Source: Paramyrothecium sp. XJ0827 (lineage: Eukaryota; Ascomycota; Sordariomycetes; Hypocreales; Stachybotryaceae). Taken from it: DNA of 64,000 bases. Location: the NCBI GenBank assembly GCA_020881915.1, contig JAJFPB010000014.1:124001-188000 (forward strand). Direction: 5' to 3'. The notes under the pieces were generated by a model. It was not told the origin of the DNA. It was given only the letters and a program-made list of their open reading frames with translations, and made no database searches. Within the stretch, counting starts at the first letter, position 1, and each line of letters begins with the position of its first letter. The position numbers were made by a program, and so were the translations under genes. Positions 48,750-59,692 of the stretch are shown here, piece after piece.

Positions 48750-49771
48750 CACGGACTACAACCCTGGAGGCGTAAAGGGTTAAGAAGCTGCTGTACAGCA
48801 GGACACAATTTTTACATTCACGTTAGCTACTTTAACCACACTCTTTTCAAACCGTACTATCCTTATGCCTGATTCTAAAAAACCATGTATAGGATTAGTT
48901 CACTGTGTGCTGTGAATGTGAATACGCATACAAGCTCAACATTGCATGTGCTTATGCCTGAACCTCCAATTTAAGGATGGCGTAGCTGTGGGTAATGATG
49001 ATGCAGTTGCCCACACTTTCATCATTCTTCTGGCCGTGGAGCGCACAAAAATGCCATTCAACTTAAGACCATTTTCACTTCGTTGTATATAAGCATAGAA
49101 TAGTGAGTTTGCCTAAGTCCATTACTGCGGGCACGGCACTCGAGATCTAACTAGTTGCTGTTTTTGAGCGAGGGCAAGGGCAATCTTATGCTTCAGCTCC
49201 TTAAGAGCAACCACTATATGGCCGTCGCGATCAAAATCAGTAAGTCCCTGATCTCCTTTGTTAGTACAGTACGATATCACGCAACAGACCCCGACGATGC
49301 GAGAAGATTGAGCGGCTTGGAGGCAGCGTAACTGCGAGGGGCAAACATCCTTTGATCCATTAGAGACCGTCACAATTGAATAGAACTAGGGTTGAACTTA
49401 TATTGACAAGGAATTCAATGGTAAGCAAACGTGGCCTCGGGATTTCAGGTTGGAAACCTTTGTTGATGCTACTCAGGTCCGGCTGTTCGGACTCTTCCAT
49501 CCCCAATATCCATTACCTGCAGGTCTAGGGTAAGAAACTATAGCAATATACCTGCGGCTCGTTCTGCCCCCAACACAACACTTACAGCTGCTTCATATCT
49601 GATGCCATTTCAGGTACAGTTCCGGCGAAGCCTATGACTTCTTATCACGCCTTTGCTGGCTAATAACCTAGGTTGCTTCAACACCTGCTGAGTAAGAAGA
49701 CGGGGTAAGCACCAGTGCCACCTTCATGCATCTTCGATTCGAATGGGAAATAGCTCGTTATCTCCAACTGC
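48750..49771. other. Intergenic stretch
   Basis: One 83-codon minus-strand frame at 49122-49373 has an ATG and several cysteines but no recognised features. No gene is called. Confidence 0.45.
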
Positions 49772-50799
49772 TCATTCTAGAAAGCGTGCGATCTTGTCCA
49801 ATCCCACTCGATCACCCTTGATCGTCCCGGCCAGCTCTCTTGGCACCCATCCCTCTGTATATGAACCGCCGAAATCGATGAGCCACGCATCCTGGTTCTG
49901 ATCAATGACTACGTTGTCCGGTTTGACATCTCCCCATGCTATTTCTAAGTGATGCAGGCATGCGACTGTCTCCTCAATTTGTTTTGCCCACTTTTCTCGT
50001 AGAGACGCATTCGAGCGGGGCTTTGCTGCACAGAACAGTGTTTTGTTTTCGCAGTCGATATAAGTCAGAAGAATTCCGAGAATAAGATCGTCGTTTCGTA
50101 CGATACCGAGGAGCCGTGAGATTCTGAGTGTTGGGTCAAGGCGAGCGTCTTGGATTTGCTTGTAGGTGTGCAGCTCTGCTACCAAAGAATGATGGTCACC
50201 GGGGCGCATAACCTTTAAGAAAGCAAACTCTCCATCTGGTAGCTGGATCTTTGATGGCTTGGTCGAGGGTGGACCAAACCTGTTCGCTAATGCACATGCA
50301 AGCAGCTGAGAAGCCTCGAAAATCGGGAACGAGGAATAATCCTCCTCGTGGATTCGCGCACCAAAGATCGGCATTTCATCCTCATCCTCTTGCTGCTCAA
50401 AGACCACCAAAGTGTCGCCTTCTGCTCTCAAGGAGTACCGAAATACTTCGGGGTTAAAAAAATATCCAAGCTGTCGTCTTTCTTCTCCATGGCGCCAAGT
50501 TTGTGGAAGACGGGGAGTAGAGGCTCGGCGATCCAATCGTAAAAGTCCTCAACGGTATAGCCATCCAGCTCAAACTCTTCCGCCACTTGAAGGAAGAACC
50601 GATATCGCTTGAGAAGCTGTGGCGATGAGTGTAGATCCTTTGCCTCGACATCAATTATGACACGGCGCTTATTGCAAGCGGCCACCAGCCTGGCATCCTC
50701 ATGCTCAAGGCTGAAGGTGAACTCGAGCATTTCCCATGGCGCTGGGATGGGCAGGTCAGAATCGTTGTTGGAGTCTTCTTCCACCGAAGAAGAATTCAT
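49772..50799 (-). pseudogene. Fungal kinase-like protein, frameshifted
   Basis: The coding sequence starts at ATG 50799 (MNSSSVEEDSNND) and stays open to a stop at 50428, but homology-like coding moves to another frame from about 50460 on and runs to 49772. The two halves join if the A7 run at 50456-50462 had one more base; the protein would then be about 342 aa. The C-terminal half has kinase-like motifs: FAFLKV (lysine), WGDVKPDNVVID in place of HRDLKPEN, and LIDFGGSY in place of the DFG loop. The N-terminal half has no known domain. Such short kinase-like proteins are frequent in ascomycetes and untested. The break is either a true inactivating deletion or a homopolymer read error. Confidence 0.65.
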
Positions 50800-51740
50800 G
50801 ATCGTAACTGGGGGGTTTTGGACAGTGAGCAAGATGGAATGAGGACATTGATAACCTTTCTTCGTGTTCTATGGTGATGGAGGTCGCTACTGCCTCTAGT
50901 GCCAGTCCAAGAGAGCACATCAATAACCGCCTTGCAAGCTACAGGACGTGTGAGGTGATGATAGAATCTCTGCCCCACAAGACAGTTGAGCTAATCATAA
51001 TCAAAATCACATGATCTTGCAGAGATCTGCTGTGTAATTGGTGACGCCATTATGGGGAGAAGGTGTGCAGCACAGCAGACTGGCTGTTGCCCAGGTGATT
51101 TATGCTTGTAGTAGTTTGTTGGCATATCTAATTTAAATGGCTAAACATCACTTGATGCCAAGACAACGCCAAGCATGTTTGACATGGGACTGCTTCACCA
51201 GCCATATTACCGTTGGTCTTGCGCAATCGCGAACCAATCACTACCAATATTCTCTCCAAGGAAGCGGCGGCAGTGACGGCAGGGTTTACGACTGGCTCTC
51301 CCCATTTATGCATCGTCTCATGGACCAAACCGGGAGTTCTGTAGAAGCAGTACACCCGGCGGAGCAGTTGCGCAGTGGCTAATATGTGTACATGTTAATG
51401 CTCACGGGAGCAGAAGGAGATCCTAGGATTGGGCTTACTGCACAAATTAGGGAAATGCGGAGGAAGACCAGCCTTGGCATCTGACTTACCCGCAATTTTA
51501 CCCGGCATCTGCTTGGAGGATCCTGGGGTAGACTACCGAAAACTGGTCCGATCCGGTACTTGAACCACGGGTTGGGAGAAGTCTTGTCGCAGTGTTCACT
51601 GCGCAGGATAAATACAAAGAAGACGACGGTAAGCTGAGCAACACCGCTGCCTGTATCCATTAGTACCCCAGTTTCATCGCTCCATTCTGTCATCTCATCT
51701 CAAAGGACACGGCGTCACTTCTAAAATAAAACCAGCAAAA
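50800..51740. other. Divergent intergenic region
   Basis: Between the kinase-like gene (minus) and the xylanase (plus). Short frames at 51137-51382 and 51379-51693 have no features. No TATA box of good quality was noticed before 51741. Confidence 0.5.
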
Positions 51741-52686
51741 ATGGTATTGTTTAGATTTGTCCTGGCTGTCTTTGCTGCAACCTCTGGCACCATTGCCGCT
51801 CCGTCAGCGCAGCTCGATCGTTCTCCAATCGAAGCTAGAGTCCAATTAGAGGGACAGCAAGGCACTCCTAACAGCGAAGGTTTTCATGATGGCTACTTTT
51901 ATAAGTCAGTACGCGAAGCCGAACTAGGTAGCATGAAGACTAAAGTACTTGCAGATGGTGGACTGACGGAGAGTCGCCTGCAACCGTAAGTTACATTATG
52001 GCGGTGTTATCTTGTTTCATGGTATAAACTCCTTCCAGTATTCGAATGGTGTCAACGGCTCGTACAGTGTAACATGGCAATCTCCTGGGAACCTGTTTGG
52101 AGGTAAAGGTTGGAAAGTTGGCACTGGCAGGTATGTTCACACCTTGCACCTTACAAACTACACACACGTTAACGCGATGAACAGGAAAATCTCGTTCTCT
52201 GCAGACTGGAAACCCGTGAAGAATGGCAACAGTGTAAGTGCCTGACAACACGCATTAGCCGCTGCATAGCTTTGACACTAGCTAGTACCTGGGCATTTAT
52301 GGGTGGGCTCGCAATCCTCAATCCGAATACTACATCATCGAAGCACACGGCTCATTCAACCCTGTAAGAGTCCAAACCTATTTCCTTGCCTTACACATTA
52401 CTTATCTTACAAGGGCGCTTCTTCTCGGGCCAAAGGCTCTGTCGTGGTCGACGGCGCTGTGTACAAGCTGTACCACACCACTCGCGTTGGCCCTCCCCAG
52501 ACCCTTCATCAATACTATGCCATCCGCGAGGACCATCGAACCGCTGGCACTGTCGATACTGGTAAGATCTTCGAAGCTTTTGCAGCTGCTGGGTTGAAGT
52601 TGGGAGAGCACGATTGGCAAATTGTGGCAACGGAGGCTTATTGGAGCGCTGGTAAATCCCGCGTCACCATCAGCACGCCACCTTGA
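51741..52686 (+). CDS. GH11 endo-1,4-beta-xylanase
   Basis: Six exons, 51741-51904, 51955-51985 (31 nt), 52039-52130, 52185-52233, 52286-52363 and 52414-52686, give 228 aa, the usual GH11 size. The introns are 50-54 nt. A signal peptide (MVLFRFVLAVFAATSGTIAA) is followed by the family start GTPNSEGFHDGYFYKWWTDG, then YSVTW, GGKGW, YLGIYGWARNPQSEYYIIE and GEHDWQIVATEAYWSAG. The nucleophile is E126 (first Glu of EYYIIE) and the acid/base is E212. The enzyme is secreted and cuts internal xylan bonds. Unusual points: EAY replaces the common EGY around the acid/base, and WSAG replaces xSSG. There is no carbohydrate-binding module. Neighbouring secreted DLH lies 0.7 kb downstream on the same strand. 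Confidence 0.92.
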
Positions 52687-53299
52687 ACATGTCGTGAGAA
52701 AAGAGCGAAGGAGGATTACCTCAAGGTGGAAGAAGAACACGGTAAACCATAAGTGCGAGAGGTGCCATGTTCAATGGTGCTTGTTTCTACATTTCTATAG
52801 CAGGCAATTCTACGCAATATGACGATAGTGGACCTCGGCAAATCGCCGAGACCAGTGCAGTAATGTGGGTGCAAGACCCTTGCTGCGAGATTCAAGATTG
52901 AAAGCAATTAATGAGAGTTACGCCAGCTTACCAATGCCAATCTGCCAATCTGCAAAAGGCCAACTCCGCCTCGCGTGCCAGTGCTAAGTCAATGCCACGC
53001 CAGCCACTGGTGCCCTCTGATTGGAGGCATGACATCTTCCCGCCCTGTAATTGCGCCAATCGGTCTCGGCATCCCACCATCTTCACAACGCTCTAGGGAA
53101 AGGCCCCGGTCACCCGCAGGGGGTAGGGGCGGGAAAAGAGCTTAATCGGAGCTACCCTTAACTCCAGATGGTTCGGCATTTTCTCAAGATGGAAGATACA
53201 GAGATCGGCCAATCCTTGAATTGAGCGGGGTGGCATGCGTAATCGGATAGTCCGGCGAGCGAGAGAGCAAGGGTGAGACAGCCCGAGCTGCCCTTTTGC
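52687..53299. other. Intergenic region
   Basis: 3' flank of the xylanase gene and upstream region of the next gene. No coding segment seen. Confidence 0.5.
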
Positions 53300-53307
53300 T
53301 ATATAAT
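53300..53307 (+). promoter_or_regulatory. TATA box of the DLH gene
   Basis: TATATAAT, 114 bp upstream of the ATG at 53414. Confidence 0.6.
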
Positions 53308-53413
53308 GACTTCATTCCCGGCTTGCGCCATCCTGTAGCTGATCACCCTCACTCTTCCTGTCCGTTCCCTTCACCGCTTCTGAGGCCCCCTTACGACATC
53401 GAAATCTCTTGCC

Positions 53414-54374
53414 ATGGTTCAATTCGGTAGCCTGATTGCTCTGGTGAGCATTGGCTCGTCGCTGGTCACGGCGACGCAGCCTATTGCGTCGGTCTCGGCA
53501 ATTCGACACACGGGAAGAAGCGTCGGAAAGGAGGTGGACCACAAAGACAGTGAGGAATGCGCGGATGCCTCGCTTCTGGATGCTGTGCTCACATTCCATT
53601 CTTAGTCACGCTGTACGTCACGGGGAAGAGGTCCGATACGGCCGTGCTTTACCTGACCGATGTCTTCGGCATTGAATTGCCCGAGAACAGGCTGTAAGTG
53701 CCCGCCGCTTCAGGTTGCGAACGTACGTGCCTGCGTGCTAACAGCCCCAAAGGCTCGCAGACAGCTTTGGCCGAGCTGGCTACCTGACCGTCGCACCGGA
53801 CCTGTTCAACGGAACGCCCGCTCCTGGGGACATTGACGGCAACCCTAACTTCAACATCACCCAGTTCCTGTTCGACCATCGGCCGGAGATTACGGACCCA
53901 AAGATTTCCGTGGCAATCGACTACATCAGGACCAAGCTTCGCATCAAGAAGATTGCTATCACGGGATACTGCTTCGGCGGCCGCTACGCGTTCCGTTTCC
54001 TCGCGGAAGGCAAGGGTGGCGACGCTGGCTTTGCTGCTCATCCCAGTCTCCTGCAGGACGACGAAATCCTGGCAATCACCGCACCGGCTTCTGTCGCCGC
54101 GGCAGGTGAGTTCCTGGGATCCAGTCTTCCGTTCCAAAATGTGCTAACCGGACTTCCAGAAACTGATAACTTGCTGCCCCCAGCGCGCCGCCACCAGCTC
54201 GAGGAATTCCTTGGAAGCACCGACCAGCCCTGGTCTGTGGCCCTGTACAGCGGCACGTCGCACGGATTCGGGGTGCGTGCCAACATCTCGGATCCTCAGC
54301 AGAAGTTTGGAAAGGAGGAAGCGTTCTTCCAGGCTGTCCGGTGGTTCGACAGCTGGGTCAAGTATGCGAAATAA
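53414..54374 (+). CDS. Secreted dienelactone hydrolase family protein
   Basis: Four exons, 53414-53549, 53606-53693, 53753-54105 and 54160-54374, give 263 aa with matching phases. The alpha/beta-hydrolase of the DLH family shows the triad C148 (GYCFGG), D195 (AAETDNLLPP, created across the last splice) and H227 (GTSHGFGVR), with LTDVFGIELPENRLLADSFGRAGY in the expected place near the N-terminus. Known members hydrolyse dienelactones and other small esters and most are cytosolic. Here the N-terminus MVQFGSLIALVSIGSSLVTA looks like a signal peptide, pointing to secretion. The second intron has alternative AGs; the CCAAAG acceptor restores the conserved frame. The substrate is unknown. Confidence 0.88.
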
Positions 54375-54491
54375 GTGGGCGATTGCTTGCGATAGCAGAC
54401 ATTGGTAGTTGATTCGCTCAACACGTTCATCAATAAATTATATTTTTGTTGTCTCATCTCATGCTCATGTGCCCACGAATGATTGCTTGCA

Positions 54492-57113
54492 CTAGACCTG
54501 CAGGTAGCCTTGGCTCTTCAGCCATCCTTCTACATCGGCGCGGCCTCGCTGCAGCCATCCTTGCTTTACCTTGATCGCATCGAGACCTTGTGCTAGGTCC
54601 ATATCCACGCCTGCCGAGCCCTTGGCTTTGAAGAATTCCTCCACATCGTGCTTCTGTTCTTCATTAGTAAAAGACGCAATTGCCATCTGCAATATCGACC
54701 CCAGCATGCCAATTGAGGAAGGGAAGCGCTCTCGGAGAACCTCCCACTTTTCCTTCTCCCATGCCCACAGTGCCTTCACACCGTCTGGGTGGGACCGCAG
54801 CCCTCCGATCACAATGTACACATCCTGGCTCTTGACGTGGCTGCTGAAAGCGTAGTCCAGAGTTCTCTTAATGAGCTCTTGCGAGCGGCCCGCTCCGAGG
54901 CAGACCAGCGCCGCGTTGCGCTCGCTGCTCGTCTTTGCCGTCTCATACTCTTTTACAACTGCGTCGTACTCCGCCTCCTTTCCAAGGCGTATGACGGTCG
55001 CGAACACGGCCTTTCGGAGGTTGGGATGCAGCGCATCGCGGTCACCGTCCTTGAACTTCTGAAACATGTCAAAAGCCGCTGTTGTGGCCTTTTCGTCGTC
55101 CGAATCACAAGCCGCGCTGAACATGAGCGCCTTGAATTGCTGCTCGATGTGGCCGTCATCTGGCTTGAAGGTCCAACCGAGCTCATGGGCTTTTTTGGTC
55201 ACGAGTGCTCGCTGAAAAGCCCTCAGAGCCGTCCGCACTTTGGCATCCTCGAACAGCCAGGCTGCTTTCAGGCTACCCAGAGACGAAATGATTTCATCCC
55301 AAACGGGGAAGTCGGGCTCATCGTCGAAAGATCGCAAGAGAGTAAGCAGATCTGATGTCCCTTGATAACCTGCTTCCGTCAACGCAGCGGCATCTGCAAT
55401 CATGCCGGTGCGATCGGATACCGGGAGCAGACCAGACTTTGCGGCCTTGCCCAAGCTCGACAATCTCTCAGGGGAATATAATGTGCGGTAAATGCCGGAA
55501 TGCTCAGCGTTGAGTTTGAAGAAGTCGAGGTCAGGGACTTGGTAGGTTTCTTCTCGCCCTAGCAGTGTCAGATCTGAATTGACACCATCCTTCGTGCGCA
55601 AACCCAGGATGATAGGATATATTGTCTTGTCGTCCTCGGGCTTCACATCTCCAGTACGCAAGAACCTGTTCTGCTTCAAGTGGATACTGTTCTTGGTTGC
55701 GTCCTCCGTGACAGTCACAACCGGGAAACCGACCTCCTTGGTCCAGGTTGCGGCGATTTTCTGCACATCCTTGCCGCTCGCGTCACTCAACGCGTCCCAC
55801 AAGTCGCTGGTGAATGTACTGCCATATGCGTGCTTCTTGAGGTACCTTCGAATGCCCTCCATGAACACATCCTCGCCTAGGTACTTGGAGATCATGCGGA
55901 TGACCGACGAGCCCTTGGCATAGGAGATGTCGTCGAAGATCTGGTTGATCTCGTCGGCAACCTTGACTTGAACTTCGATCGGATGAGAGCTGCGCAGAGA
56001 ATCCAGACTCAACGCGTCACGGAGGTTGTCGGTGACGTATCCATCCCAGACCTTCCATTCTGGATAGAAGGCGTTGCAGGAGTACCACGACATCCACGTC
56101 GCGAAACCCTCGTTCAGCCAAAGCCCTTCCCAGAATTCCATCGTCACCAGGTTGCCGAACCATTGGTGGGCGAGCTCATGCTGGACGACTTCCGCAACCC
56201 GGTACTTGGTAGCCGCACTGCTCTTCTGCTCATCAAGAAGCAGCGCCACGACTCTGTAGGTAATGAGACCCCAGTTCTCCATGGCACCAGCGGCGAAGTC
56301 GGGCACTGCGATCATGTCCATCTTTGGGAGTGGATATTCGATGCCAAACTCCTTCTCGTAGAACTCAAGAGTCCTTGCCGCCAGCTCAACGGAATAGGTA
56401 CCATGCGATATGTCCTGGTCTGGGGTGCAGAAGACGCGGACGGGCAAGCGGAAGCTGCTCGTCTCAATCACCTTGAGTTCGCCGACAACGAAGGCGACGA
56501 GGTACGTTGACATGAGGGGCGTCTTGTTGAACACAACCCTCTTGCGCTTGATACCTGACTTGGTTGCTGCCTCGTCAGTTTCGGCGGCGACATCCATGTT
56601 ACTAAGACAGGTCAGGTTGGCGTCGGCGATCAGCGTGATGGTGAAAGTCGCCTTGAGGGCCGGTTCATCGAAGCACGGGAACGCGCGACGGGCATCCGTA
56701 GCGGCCAATTGAGTAACACCCAGCCAATGCTCTTTGCCCGCTTCGTCTTTCCAAGACGAGCGATAGAAGCCGGCCATGACATCATTCAGCTGGCCCGTAA
56801 ATCGCTGGGACAGCGTCACCTTCTGGCCCGGCTCGAGCTGGCGGCTCAAATCAATCCGCGTCACTTCCGTCTTGTCATCGTGCGTGGTGCTGGTGGGCGC
56901 GATGGTGTCGCTGCCGGCGACGATGACCTCGCTGGAGTGGATCTCGATGTCCTTGACGTTCAGCGAGATCGAATCTGAAGCCTCGACGACGTCAAGCTGG
57001 ATCTGGACGTGGCCCTCGAACGTGAAGTTGTCAAAGTTGGGTTCCAGCACAATGTCGTAATGGAGAGGCTTGACGTTGGCAGGCAGAACCTGACGCTCCT
57101 GCGATTCACCCAT
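54492..57113 (-). CDS. M1 family zinc aminopeptidase (Ape2/Aap1 type)
   Basis: One exon, 873 aa. It has the exopeptidase motif GAMEN (276-280), the zinc site HELAH (312-316) and the third ligand E335 in NEGFATW, followed by the long helical C-terminal domain of M1 enzymes. The N-terminus MGESQERQVLPANVKPLHYD is typical of fungal and puromycin-sensitive aminopeptidases; upstream GTG-started extension is not used because family homology starts here. The enzyme removes N-terminal residues from peptides in the cytosol or periplasm. It is a household gene and its position beside the lactonase gene on the same strand need not be functional. Confidence 0.93.
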   Translation of the reverse strand: MGESQERQVLPANVKPLHYDIVLEPNFDNFTFEGHVQIQLDVVEASDSISLNVKDIEIHSSEVIVAGSDTIAPTSTTHDDKTEVTRIDLSRQLEPGQKVTLSQRFTGQLNDVMAGFYRSSWKDEAGKEHWLGVTQLAATDARRAFPCFDEPALKATFTITLIADANLTCLSNMDVAAETDEAATKSGIKRKRVVFNKTPLMSTYLVAFVVGELKVIETSSFRLPVRVFCTPDQDISHGTYSVELAARTLEFYEKEFGIEYPLPKMDMIAVPDFAAGAMENWGLITYRVVALLLDEQKSSAATKYRVAEVVQHELAHQWFGNLVTMEFWEGLWLNEGFATWMSWYSCNAFYPEWKVWDGYVTDNLRDALSLDSLRSSHPIEVQVKVADEINQIFDDISYAKGSSVIRMISKYLGEDVFMEGIRRYLKKHAYGSTFTSDLWDALSDASGKDVQKIAATWTKEVGFPVVTVTEDATKNSIHLKQNRFLRTGDVKPEDDKTIYPIILGLRTKDGVNSDLTLLGREETYQVPDLDFFKLNAEHSGIYRTLYSPERLSSLGKAAKSGLLPVSDRTGMIADAAALTEAGYQGTSDLLTLLRSFDDEPDFPVWDEIISSLGSLKAAWLFEDAKVRTALRAFQRALVTKKAHELGWTFKPDDGHIEQQFKALMFSAACDSDDEKATTAAFDMFQKFKDGDRDALHPNLRKAVFATVIRLGKEAEYDAVVKEYETAKTSSERNAALVCLGAGRSQELIKRTLDYAFSSHVKSQDVYIVIGGLRSHPDGVKALWAWEKEKWEVLRERFPSSIGMLGSILQMAIASFTNEEQKHDVEEFFKAKGSAGVDMDLAQGLDAIKVKQGWLQRGRADVEGWLKSQGYLQV

Positions 57114-57474
57114 AGCTGTAGATTCTATTATTTCAAAGACGCAGCAAAGCACAGATGAAGGATTGAAGCGGTCGCACAGCCGAGATCTGATTTGCGAAGC
57201 GGGGAAGCGTCAGCTGTGGAGCGCGATGGCGATGCTCCAAGGCGATGGATGGTGAGGGGTCGACAAGCAAACTCGAGTCATTCGCTGCACAAAAATGCAG
57301 CCACTTTCAGCGCCCTGGTCAAAAAGAGCAAATATGATACATCGATTGTGTAGGTATGAGGTTGTCTACAGAATAGTAAATGAGGCAGAGGCGGAGAAAA
57401 CGGTTAGGGCCCCAGGGTCCAACAGTGGGCCACGCCACGCTGCGGGACGCTAATAACAAGGACATGCAGCATCC
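57114..57474. other. Short intergenic region
   Basis: Promoter of the aminopeptidase gene and 3' flank of the lactonase gene, both on the minus strand. Nothing else seen. Confidence 0.5.
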
Positions 57475-58470
57475 TTAACTCGAAACCATTGGCTTGTTCA
57501 GTGTCGGTGCTGCGACTGCTCCTCGGCAATGCCATTGCACTTTTTGAACGTTGCCTTCCAAGCTGTCTGTGATATACAGTGTCTTGTGATCTGGGCCCCC
57601 AAAGCAGCAGTTGGTGAGATTGATGCCCTCTGTGCCACTCACAATCCGAGCCTTGGGTACCCCGTTGGCGTCGACAACAAATATTGACCCTAGGCTCGGA
57701 TGGCAGATGAACAGATTGCCTTCCTCGTCCACGGCCAGGCCGTCGGGTCCCGCGTTGCCGAATGACTGAAAGAACACGCCAACCTTCGTTGTTGTGCCAT
57801 TTGCATGGAGTGGCAGCCGCCACACCTGATTCGATCGTGTCATGGCGACAAACAAAAACTTCTCGTCCACAGAAAGGGCAAGACCGTTGGGCGATATGCC
57901 GTTATCGACCAGTGTGTCAAGCCTCCCGTCAGGCGAGAGGCGGTACACTTTTCCAGTCTGATCCGTCATGCCAGTTTGGCCCTGGTCAGTGAAGTACAAA
58001 TTACCCTTGGAGTCCATGATTAGATCGTTCGGACCCTTGAAGCGCTCGAGGTTCCGTCTCGTCAAATGAGGTTTGATCTCGCCATTCGAGGGATTGAACG
58101 ACAAAATCCCCTGTCGAAATCAAGTCAACATGGGCTGGGGACGGATGGCTTCTCCCCACAATACCTGCTTGTAATCTGCCACCAGCAGCGTCCCTTCGGG
58201 CGTTCCAACTAATCCGTTTGGCTCGCCATCCCACGAGCAACTGACAGACACATTCTTTTCGCCATCAATTCTCAGGATCCTGCCATAAGGAACGTCTACC
58301 ACGTATATGTTTCCATGCTGATCCGCTACAGGCCCTTCAAGAAAGATGAACTGGAATGTTCTTGCAAATCCCCCTCGCCATTCCGAATCCTGGTCTATGC
58401 ACCGGACGCTTTCTGGGATACGAACGTGAAGTTCGGCTTTGATTGTCGGAGGGATAGGATAGAAATTCAT
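57475..58470 (-). CDS. SMP-30/gluconolactonase-like protein
   Basis: Two exons, 58165-58470 and 57475-58110, give 313 aa. The protein has the six-bladed propeller pattern of SMP-30/gluconolactonase/LRE: EGPVADQHGNIYVVD near the N-terminus, GEPNGLVGTPEGTLLVAD, then GPNDLIMDSKGNLYFTD, ISPNGLALSVDEKFLFVA, GPDGLAVDEEGNLFI and a final CCFGG-x-LYIT blade. Metal ligands of the family (E of EGP, N and D of PND and PDG) are present. No signal peptide is visible, so it is probably cytosolic. The family hydrolyses sugar lactones. It is oriented away from the permease gene at 59693, about 1.2 kb away. Confidence 0.88.
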
Positions 58471-59692
58471 GTTTCCTTTTGGAGAGTGTCAGCATAAAGT
58501 AAAAATGTGGTGGATAAACCACTTTATGATTTCCCAATGGCGTCCTCATTTGCTGGGAACCTTACTCACATGGCCCTCCATACGACGAGACTAGCTCAGC
58601 CGCCAGTGGAGGTCAACGGGGAGGGTCCGATGCACTATGCTTGAGCCACAATCCGCACCTGTGGCATTTCCTTGCTGAGAAACCGTCCATGCGGGCCTAC
58701 CAGTAAAATTGTCACATCTCATTCGGTTTCTGTCAAAATCCCTACCCCTAGGGCGGACAGCATACGACAATGGGTATCCGATTTCGGTTCTCAAGCGAAG
58801 AAGACGGATAACACGGCACGTTTGAGCATTTGCAAGGAAAGTTCTAGTGTTACATCATCAGCTCGTACTTAGGCGAGGATTCGCGTTGTGCCCCAGTGGG
58901 ATACCCAGAGTATCGCATTCACAGGGCGAAGAAAACCGTGAGATTGTGCTGCCCGATGGTAACACGACAAGTGTTCTCTACCCAATAGCCCTAAGCTTAG
59001 AAGACAACTTTACCATTACATTTATTTCTGGAGAATTATCGACCTACCAATCGTAAGAATTGCCAACACCTACAAGTGTGAATAATAACCACCGGGCTGC
59101 TCGTCAAAATGGTTTGATCTTCAAATGTAACCAAAACCTACACCTTTGAGCTCTCCATAACCCCCCAAAGTATTACTTTCGATGATTGCATAATTCTCCG
59201 TAACTTTGACCCGTTTCGAACCTGCTGGCAATCACTTGAGAACAGACAACTGTCCTCAAATGCCAGATTCGTCCTTGCGTGCCGAGTTCCGTTCAAGAGC
59301 GGGCGACCACCGACGCCGATACTCAGTGCCTTCGGAACTGATCCGCACATACTCACGCCAACACAATCCGCCCCCGCCTCTCACCCTCTTCCCCAGGATG
59401 GACCCCGGATTGGATGACTTTAGCCTTCCACCCCACAGTGGATTGTCCGGAGTTCACGCTTGGACGGCGCCGACATTTTGCCTTGGCGGACGGGTGCCGG
59501 AGGCTGCCTGTGACCTAGACATGAGAGCCAAACTCATTGAAACGACCGCGATGACGCCGGAGCTCCCGACTTCCACTATATATATCCCAGGCTTGAAGGA
59601 GCTGGCTCCTGTCGCTCCTGTCCCATATCTCCCTATCACCTCGTCAACCCATTCTTCGAACGAGCTTTGGGACAAGAGACAAGTCTTGGACA
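58471..59692. other. Divergent intergenic region between lactonase and permease
   Basis: It should contain the promoters of both flanking genes. An open frame at 59206-59736 overlaps the permease start but has no features. No coding segment is called. Confidence 0.5.

Noticed and set aside
57114..57152. Upstream extension of the aminopeptidase
   Set aside because: It would begin with GTG and adds 13 residues absent from the family; the ATG at 57113 gives the standard N-terminus.
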